In this document: positions 1 to 4,000 of the stretch, in pieces
Position numbering within the stretch: the stretch's first letter is position 1
Layout of the letters: each line of letters opens with the position of its first letter
From: Rickettsiales bacterium
GTDB lineage: Bacteria; Pseudomonadota; Alphaproteobacteria; Rickettsiales; UBA3002
Reading direction: 5' to 3'
Assembly: GCA_947441895.1 (NCBI GenBank)
Contig: CANEUT010000087.1
Span: 1 to 6,895 of the forward strand
DNA: 6,895 bases
Position numbers and translations under genes: made by a program
The notes under the pieces: generated by a model
Databases searched by the model: none
The model's input: only the letters and a program-made list of their open reading frames with translations
Told to the model about the DNA's origin: nothing

Positions 1-93
1 AAAGATATGCTGAATTATGCGGTTTCTGACGTGATGGATGATCAAAAACTTAATAACAGTGCGCCACGGACTGAGCCGTTGCGCTACCGCTAA
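1..93 (+). CDS. C-terminal end of an unrecognised protein (partial)
   Basis: Reading from base 1, frame 1 stays open for 30 codons to a TAA at 91-93, while the other two forward frames hit stops early. The residues are polar and start KDMLNYAVSDVMDDQ and end TEPLRYR. I do not recognise the family. The tail looks like a normal soluble C-terminus, with no membrane segment or known motif. An AT-rich run (94-130) follows, and the gene points toward the minus-strand tRNA, so the two are convergent. The hairpin at 241-285 could end its transcript. Only 30 codons are visible, so the open frame could be chance; its clean end before a sharp composition change favours a real gene. Confidence 0.45.
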   Translation, partial: KDMLNYAVSDVMDDQKLNNSAPRTEPLRYR

Positions 94-132
94 AAAATAA
101 TAGTTTATAAATATAATAAGATCATAAAGTGT

Positions 133-150
133 TGGCTCCCCGAGCTGGAT
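133..150 (-). repeat. 18-bp duplicate of the tRNA-Asn 3' end (att-like direct repeat)
   Basis: The 18 bases TGGCTCCCCGAGCTGGAT are identical to 285-302, the 3' end of tRNA-Asn. On the minus strand they encode the 3' strand of the T-stem, the 3' acceptor strand, the discriminator G and CCA. The copy has the same orientation as the tRNA and lies 152 bp beyond it on the 3' side. Identity stops inside the T-loop. This is the arrangement left by tRNA-targeting integrases (intact gene on one side, 3'-end copy on the other), but no integrase or cargo is present. A decayed tandem tRNA duplication would look similar. Confidence 0.8.
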
Positions 151-240
151 ATTCTCGCTTCGCTCGTGCCAACGCTAAATTCGCTGCGCTCATTAAGCTT
201 ATGGTCGAACCGCTTCGCTGGTCGAACCGGACTCAAGAGA
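151..240. other. Non-coding segment of repeated short phrases between the two tRNA 3'-end copies
   Basis: This 90-bp stretch contains the phrase TTCGCT three times: in CTCGCTTCGCTCG (154-166), ATTCGCTGCGCTC (178-190) and CGCTTCGCTGG (211-221). It also holds the 10-bp repeat at 202-228. A plus-strand open frame spans it, but that frame continues through the tRNA and is not credible as a protein. I see no gene. Its boundaries coincide with the duplicated tRNA 3' end on one side and the terminator hairpin on the other, so it may be the body of a small repeat element. Confidence 0.4.
202..228. repeat. Two direct copies of TGGTCGAACC, period 17
   Basis: TGGTCGAACC occurs exactly at 202-211 and 219-228, separated by GCTTCGC. 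Read on the minus strand each copy is GGTTCGACCA, which resembles the T-loop of a tRNA (GGTTCGA). CGAA and TTCG blocks inside the unit can pair in two competing ways (206-209 with 214-217, or 214-217 with 223-226). No function is known to me. Confidence 0.6.
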
Positions 241-285
241 ATGAAACTGAAAAGCCACCCGCAAGGGGTGGCTTTTTAGTTTCAT
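241..285 (-). terminator. Strong intrinsic terminator of tRNA-Asn, probably bidirectional
   Basis: Bases 241-260 pair with 266-285 around the loop GCAAG, giving a 20-bp stem. The core is GCCACCC/GGGTGGC flanked by A-rich and T-rich arms, so a U-run follows the GC core in both directions (TTTTT on plus, TTTTC on minus). The stem starts at the last base of the tRNA CCA, exactly where a tRNA terminator is expected. On the plus strand position 249 with 277 is a G-U pair and the stem is fully paired; on the minus strand the same position is a C-A mismatch. It may therefore also stop the plus-strand gene ending at 93. Confidence 0.8.
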
Positions 286-359
286 GGCTCCCCGAGCTGG
301 ATTCGAACCAGCGACCACACGATTAACAGTCGTGAGCTCTACCGCTGAGCTATCGAGGA
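285..359 (-). tRNA. tRNA-Asn (anticodon GTT)
   Basis: The reverse complement folds as a complete 75-nt tRNA with encoded CCA. The acceptor TCCTCGA pairs with TCGGGGA, including one T-G pair. The D-stem GCTC/GAGC has the AGCGGTA loop. The anticodon stem CACGA/TCGTG holds loop CTGTTAA with anticodon GTT (plus-strand bases 325-327), and the T-arm is GCTGG-TTCGAAT-CCAGC. The discriminator base is G, as expected for asparagine. All stems are intact, so the gene should be functional. The terminator begins immediately after CCA, and the final 18 bases are duplicated at 133-150. Bases 360-608 upstream hold no convincing gene, only a possible promoter. Confidence 0.97.
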
Positions 360-399
360 ATACCACGGCAAACTGCCGACATGCATCGGCAAGGCGGTT

Positions 400-428
400 T
401 CTATGACACAAAGGTTTTTTGATGGCAA
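400..428 (-). promoter_or_regulatory. Possible promoter for tRNA-Asn
   Basis: On the minus strand TTGCCA (423-428) lies 17 bp upstream of CATAGA (400-405). The -35 matches consensus at 5 of 6 bases and the -10 at only 3 of 6. The 5' leader would be about 35-40 nt and would include a small hairpin, TGCCGA/TCGGCA (374-391). It is the best sigma70-like pair I can find upstream of the tRNA, but the weak -10 makes it tentative. Confidence 0.3.
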
Positions 429-608
429 CTATTTTACCGCACCCGCCCTCGAAAGCCTGTTTATGGTGAATTTTATGAGAAGTCGCTTATGCCGCGGACA
501 AAAAGCGCCGTTTTCGAGAACCGCCGCGCAGCGTATGTAAAAATACGTGAGCAGCGGAGGCGCAGAAAACAATGCGTTTGTCCGGCAGAAGTGATTTATC
601 GAAAATTT

Positions 609-953
609 CTAAGCTTGGATATCGAGCAAGCTTTTGGTAATGTCGCGTTCGGTTTTCAGTACTTTCAGGTTGGCCTGATAGTCATAACTGGCCGTTTGCG
701 ATTGAATAAGCTCTCGCTCAAGCGACACGTTGGGCCTCTGCTCGCTGGTGCCTTCGCTGGTGGCCACGGTTACCGTGGCGGGGCTACGGTCAACCACTTG
801 GGTTGAAACACCGCCGGTGCTTTGCGAGGTTTGCACCACGTCTTTCGCGCGGAAATTTGGGGTGTTTACATTCGCAATATTATCGGCTGCAACGCTGATA
901 CGCTGCTCAGCCGCATACAAACCAGACAGCGCTGTGCTGTTAATATCCACCAT
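609..953 (-). CDS. Short flagellar basal-body rod protein, FlgC-like
   Basis: This 114-residue protein has both hallmarks of axial flagellar rod proteins. The N-terminal rod motif (residues 8-40) reads ALSGLYAAEQRISVAADNIA followed by NVNTPNFRAKDVV. The C-terminal rod domain (75-114) has NVSLERELIQSQ, then YDYQANLKVLKT and LLDIQA, matching the FlgC/FlgG-type tail that forms the coiled core of the rod. Both ends are predicted helices joined by a Ser/Thr/Val-rich middle (41-74). FlgC is usually about 135 residues, so the central part is short. The start is supported by a GAAGGAG ribosome site 6 nt upstream. It lies alone, without flgB, fliE or other flagellar genes in view, so it may be the stand-alone rod paralogue common in proteobacteria rather than the structural FlgC. 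I therefore give no gene symbol. It follows the AsmA-like gene in the same direction after 112 bp. Confidence 0.85.
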   Translation of the reverse strand: MVDINSTALSGLYAAEQRISVAADNIANVNTPNFRAKDVVQTSQSTGGVSTQVVDRSPATVTVATSEGTSEQRPNVSLERELIQSQTASYDYQANLKVLKTERDITKSLLDIQA

Positions 954-959
954 CTTTTG

Positions 960-966
960 CTCCTTC
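960..966 (-). promoter_or_regulatory. Ribosome binding site of the FlgC-like gene
   Basis: The minus strand reads GAAGGAG, then 6 nt (CAAAAG), then ATG at 953-951. This is a near-perfect Shine-Dalgarno match and fixes the start of the rod gene. It is much stronger than the sites in front of the AsmA-like gene or glnE. Confidence 0.8.
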
Positions 967-1065
967 TTGAGCCCAGTACGAGCCTCTTACTCTACCCTTA
1001 CCATACCACATGTTTGTTAAGAAAGCCCGAAGAATCGGCGCAATTTTAACAATGTGTGCATGGAT

Positions 1066-3915
1066 TTATTGTCGATGGCGGCGAATCGGGTTAGCATTTG
1101 AGCGATCAGGTTTTTTCTCGCCATCCGACGCCGTAGTTTTCGGCACATCGGCCGATTCTTGGGTGTCATCGTCGGAATCGACGTCAAAAACACCAAAAAT
1201 ACCGCGCAAAAAGCCAGGGGTTAAACCTGAAAGTGGGTTCACCGATACATCGGGTTTTTCAAAATTACCGTCGATGGAATAGTTAAACGCAATCAGCCCC
1301 TCACCCTCACCTCCGGCAAGCGCACCCAGAATGGGAATATTGCCGAGAAGCGAATTAATGGCATAGGCAGGAACCACCACACCTTTCAATTTTAGCTTGG
1401 TCGTGTTGCTGTCAATGCTGCCTTCCAGGGTCATGCCCATGGCATTGCCACTGGCCTTGCCCTTGCTGACATGAAACACCCCCGAACGCGCCACAATGTC
1501 GGCGGCCATTTTATCAAACGCAATGCCTTCACCCGTCAACACATTCATGAGGCCAGTCAGCGAACCGACCGACAAAATGCGGCCCAGAATTTGTGAATTT
1601 TTCAGTGTAAAATCTTCCACCAGCAGGCGCGCTTTCAGCGGCGCGGGGTTCTGGCTATCGTTATAATCACCCCTCAGTTGAAACTTTCCGTCTATCACCC
1701 GATCACTAATATCCACCGCGCGTAAGAATTGTCCGGCGTTGCTTGCCGTGATTAGCAATTCCCGCATGCCTTTGTTACGCGCAATATCGGCCTTCACTTG
1801 CCCTTTGCCAACATTGGCCTTGAACGAAGCCGTTTCACAGCGGGCCGCACTGCAATGAAGCGCGCCCACAACTTTGGTGAATGGCATACCTTGCGCCATT
1901 AAAAGCTCGACCAGGTTCACTTCCAAATGCATGGCCGGAAAATCTTTCAGCAGCGAACCATCGCCCGATGAACCATATGACTGCGAGAGATCGAGCCGTT
2001 GACCGGTGAGTTTAATTTTGGGTGCCTCGGTTGAGGATTCATAAGTGAGCGCAAAATCATTGCTGGCCTTGCCCGGAGCCACCTGATTTTTAACCGTCAC
2101 CGCCAGCGGCTTGCCGGTGGGCTGCGACAAAGCAATATCGGCCACGCCTGAATCAGCCAATGCTAACGAAGCATTGAAATGCATTTGGTTGTTATCGGCC
2201 TTCAGCGTTCCGTTGACGGCACGCGCATTGTAACTACCAAACAAAGCATCCTGCGCCACTTCTTTGAGGGTTGCGGCAATATCGTAATCGACCGCGGATA
2301 AGTTAATGGCATTAGGATCAGCATTTTTTGTTTCCGAAAATGAATCGAACTTTAGCTTCATGCTGGCATCAACGGTGCCAGCAATGGTTTGAGGGTTCAG
2401 CTTTGCCACATCATCGAATGTGAAATGCGAGAGCGCCAAAAAGTTTGCCGCGTCGGCAGCGGTGGCTGACAGGGTAACATCTGACTCCATCGGAATTCTA
2501 GGATTATTCAAATCGGGGCACCACAAAGTTGCTTTGCTAATATGTGTGCCGCTGAGAATAGTTCCGCCACCCCCTTCTACCTTCACCGTGGTGCCAGTAA
2601 AATGTGCGGTGCCGTTCATGCCGTGCACTTCGGGAAACCCCGGTAAATATTCAAACCGAATATCACGTGCATCGACCGTCGCCTTCACCGACGCATCGGA
2701 ATAATTAACGGCAGCGAAATCTTCCGGTGTTAGATTAAGCGTCAGCGTGGCGTTTTCAGCCCGGCCTGATTTAATTTTTGAGGTCACCCAAAGCCGTGAA
2801 TCAGGCGCCATAATCAGCGGCCAATATTTGTAAAGCATCGCCACATCAAGCGTTCCGGCCTTGCCTTCCAACGTCACATACCAGCCATCAGGCGCATGGC
2901 GGAAGGTGCCCTGACCACTGACTGTGGTATCTTCCAGCGTCAAATCCATGCGGGTGAGGGTGATGGTTTTGGTGGCACCATCACTTTCGGCCACAAGCGT
3001 ACTATTTCCTAACACCACTGGTTTTTCAAATAGCTTTGGAGCATCTAAAATGGCGCGCTTGGTGCTGATATTAGCGCGCACACCCAGTGGCGTTCCATCT
3101 TCGGCAAGCCGAACCCCAATATCACCTTCCACCCGCCCCTTGGCATCAATATTATCGGGGCATAGACCAAATACGCAGAGCATTTTTGATGGCACTTTGG
3201 TAAGCTTAATATTCAGCATATGGTCGCCTGAATCGCGGACCGTACGCAGGGAAGCATCAAACCGTCCCGCTTCTTCTTCAAAGCTAAATGGCATGGATAA
3301 CTGGGCATCATAGCGACCATCGTGACGCGTGAGGCGCATGGCAAATGGCGTACTTATCATGCTGGTGCCAGAAGCCGCATCGCTGAATGTGAGGGTTGCG
3401 TCATCGATTGTAAATTCACTAAATGGCAATGCGCTTGCTTGGGTTTTGCCGGTGGGGGCATCCGCCGTGATGGATGTAAAAAGCTCACTCATCGCCATGG
3501 GCGAAGTTGACCCTTCAAGCCCAAATTGAACCGCGCCCGCAGCATTGCGCGACATAAGCAAACGCGGCGAATGGAGCGCCATCGTATGAAACATTCGGCG
3601 ATCCGGAAGAAATCCCAGCGGGTCGATGGTAACAAACATTTCGGGCAACTGGGCAAACACATTGCCATCACGCTTCGAGACACTAATCTTCGAAATGCGT
3701 AATTGGCCAAAGTCGGTCAGATCATTCCAGCGAATACTAATATCACCAAAGGTCACCGCATAAGGCGCATTGGGGGCGTTCATGGCATCGGTAATCCAAG
3801 GCTTGGCAAAAGCAAGTGACCGTTCACCCTCGTGCAGCCAAATCACCAACGCCAGCAAAAGCAGCGCCGCGAGCAGTAAAAGCAGCTTGATACATTTCGT
3901 GATAGGCTTGACCAT
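1066..3915 (-). CDS. AsmA/YhdP-like envelope protein (DUF3971/AsmA-like C-terminal family)
   Basis: This is a 949-residue protein. Residues 1-10 are basic (MVKPITKCIK) and are followed by one hydrophobic segment (about 11-27, LLLLLAALLLLALVIWL), so it should be anchored in the inner membrane with the rest in the periplasm. The body is rich in short alternating beta strands, as in the AsmA/YhdP/TamB superfamily of long lipid-transport proteins. The C-terminal signature is clear: VVVPAYAINSLLGNIPILG (846-864), GGEGEG (868-873), DGNFEKPDVSVNPLSGLTPG (882-901) and FLRGIF. It ends in a charged tail (912-949) with an acidic DVDSDDD block and a basic RRHRQ end. Two C-x4-C pairs occur at 247/252 and 688/693. 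I chose ATG 3915 over an upstream in-frame GTG at 4011, because that would add 32 residues before the anchor and run into glnE. A weak GGAA lies 8 nt before the ATG. The substrate is unknown; lipid transport is inferred from the family. Confidence 0.85.
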   Translation of the reverse strand: MVKPITKCIKLLLLLAALLLLALVIWLHEGERSLAFAKPWITDAMNAPNAPYAVTFGDISIRWNDLTDFGQLRISKISVSKRDGNVFAQLPEMFVTIDPLGFLPDRRMFHTMALHSPRLLMSRNAAGAVQFGLEGSTSPMAMSELFTSITADAPTGKTQASALPFSEFTIDDATLTFSDAASGTSMISTPFAMRLTRHDGRYDAQLSMPFSFEEEAGRFDASLRTVRDSGDHMLNIKLTKVPSKMLCVFGLCPDNIDAKGRVEGDIGVRLAEDGTPLGVRANISTKRAILDAPKLFEKPVVLGNSTLVAESDGATKTITLTRMDLTLEDTTVSGQGTFRHAPDGWYVTLEGKAGTLDVAMLYKYWPLIMAPDSRLWVTSKIKSGRAENATLTLNLTPEDFAAVNYSDASVKATVDARDIRFEYLPGFPEVHGMNGTAHFTGTTVKVEGGGGTILSGTHISKATLWCPDLNNPRIPMESDVTLSATAADAANFLALSHFTFDDVAKLNPQTIAGTVDASMKLKFDSFSETKNADPNAINLSAVDYDIAATLKEVAQDALFGSYNARAVNGTLKADNNQMHFNASLALADSGVADIALSQPTGKPLAVTVKNQVAPGKASNDFALTYESSTEAPKIKLTGQRLDLSQSYGSSGDGSLLKDFPAMHLEVNLVELLMAQGMPFTKVVGALHCSAARCETASFKANVGKGQVKADIARNKGMRELLITASNAGQFLRAVDISDRVIDGKFQLRGDYNDSQNPAPLKARLLVEDFTLKNSQILGRILSVGSLTGLMNVLTGEGIAFDKMAADIVARSGVFHVSKGKASGNAMGMTLEGSIDSNTTKLKLKGVVVPAYAINSLLGNIPILGALAGGEGEGLIAFNYSIDGNFEKPDVSVNPLSGLTPGFLRGIFGVFDVDSDDDTQESADVPKTTASDGEKKPDRSNANPIRRHRQ

Positions 3916-4000
3916 TAAAGCGGTTCCGTAAAGAATGGAGAGATATAATATTTTGGAATGAGCCAAATAAAGCGAAGAAACAAGAATAATCTCGTCAGGT
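3908..4000. promoter_or_regulatory. Divergent promoter region between the AsmA-like gene and glnE
   Basis: Only 85 bp (3916-4000) separate the two divergent starts, so both promoters must lie here or within the 5' coding ends. Candidates seen: a perfect TATAAT at 3944-3949 on plus, without a good -35 at 16-18 bp; TTGACC (3908-3913) with AAGAAT (3931-3936) at 17-bp spacing on plus, starting inside the AsmA-like coding end; and TATTAT on minus over 3945-3950. The AT-rich core ATATAATATTTT could serve either direction. I see no clear NtrC or sigma54 site. Confidence 0.4.

Noticed and set aside
129..326. Plus-strand open frame of 65 codons across the tRNA region
   Set aside because: It reads through the terminator hairpin and antisense to the tRNA, ending in PELDSNQRPHD, a typical spurious translation of a tRNA complement. 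It has no ribosome site.
374..391. TGCCGA/TCGGCA hairpin upstream of the tRNA
   Set aside because: A 6-bp stem without a T-run or conserved context. It may lie in the tRNA leader, but there is nothing to assign it a role.
199..411. Minus-strand open frame of 70 codons covering the tRNA
   Set aside because: The internal VNRVVAGSNPARGA is the translated tRNA-Asn itself. The frame is a by-product of the RNA gene.
489..806. Plus-strand open frame of 105 codons opposite the 3' half of the rod gene
   Set aside because: More than half of it is antisense to the well-supported FlgC-like gene. The unique part (489-608) is an Arg/Lys-rich stretch with no recognisable motif or ribosome site.
1017..1041. 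Possible terminator after the AsmA-like gene (CCGA-TTCT-TCGG with TTTCTT on minus)
   Set aside because: The stem is only 4 bp plus 2 more across a bulge, and the T-run is interrupted. It is too weak to call, and readthrough into the FlgC-like gene remains possible.
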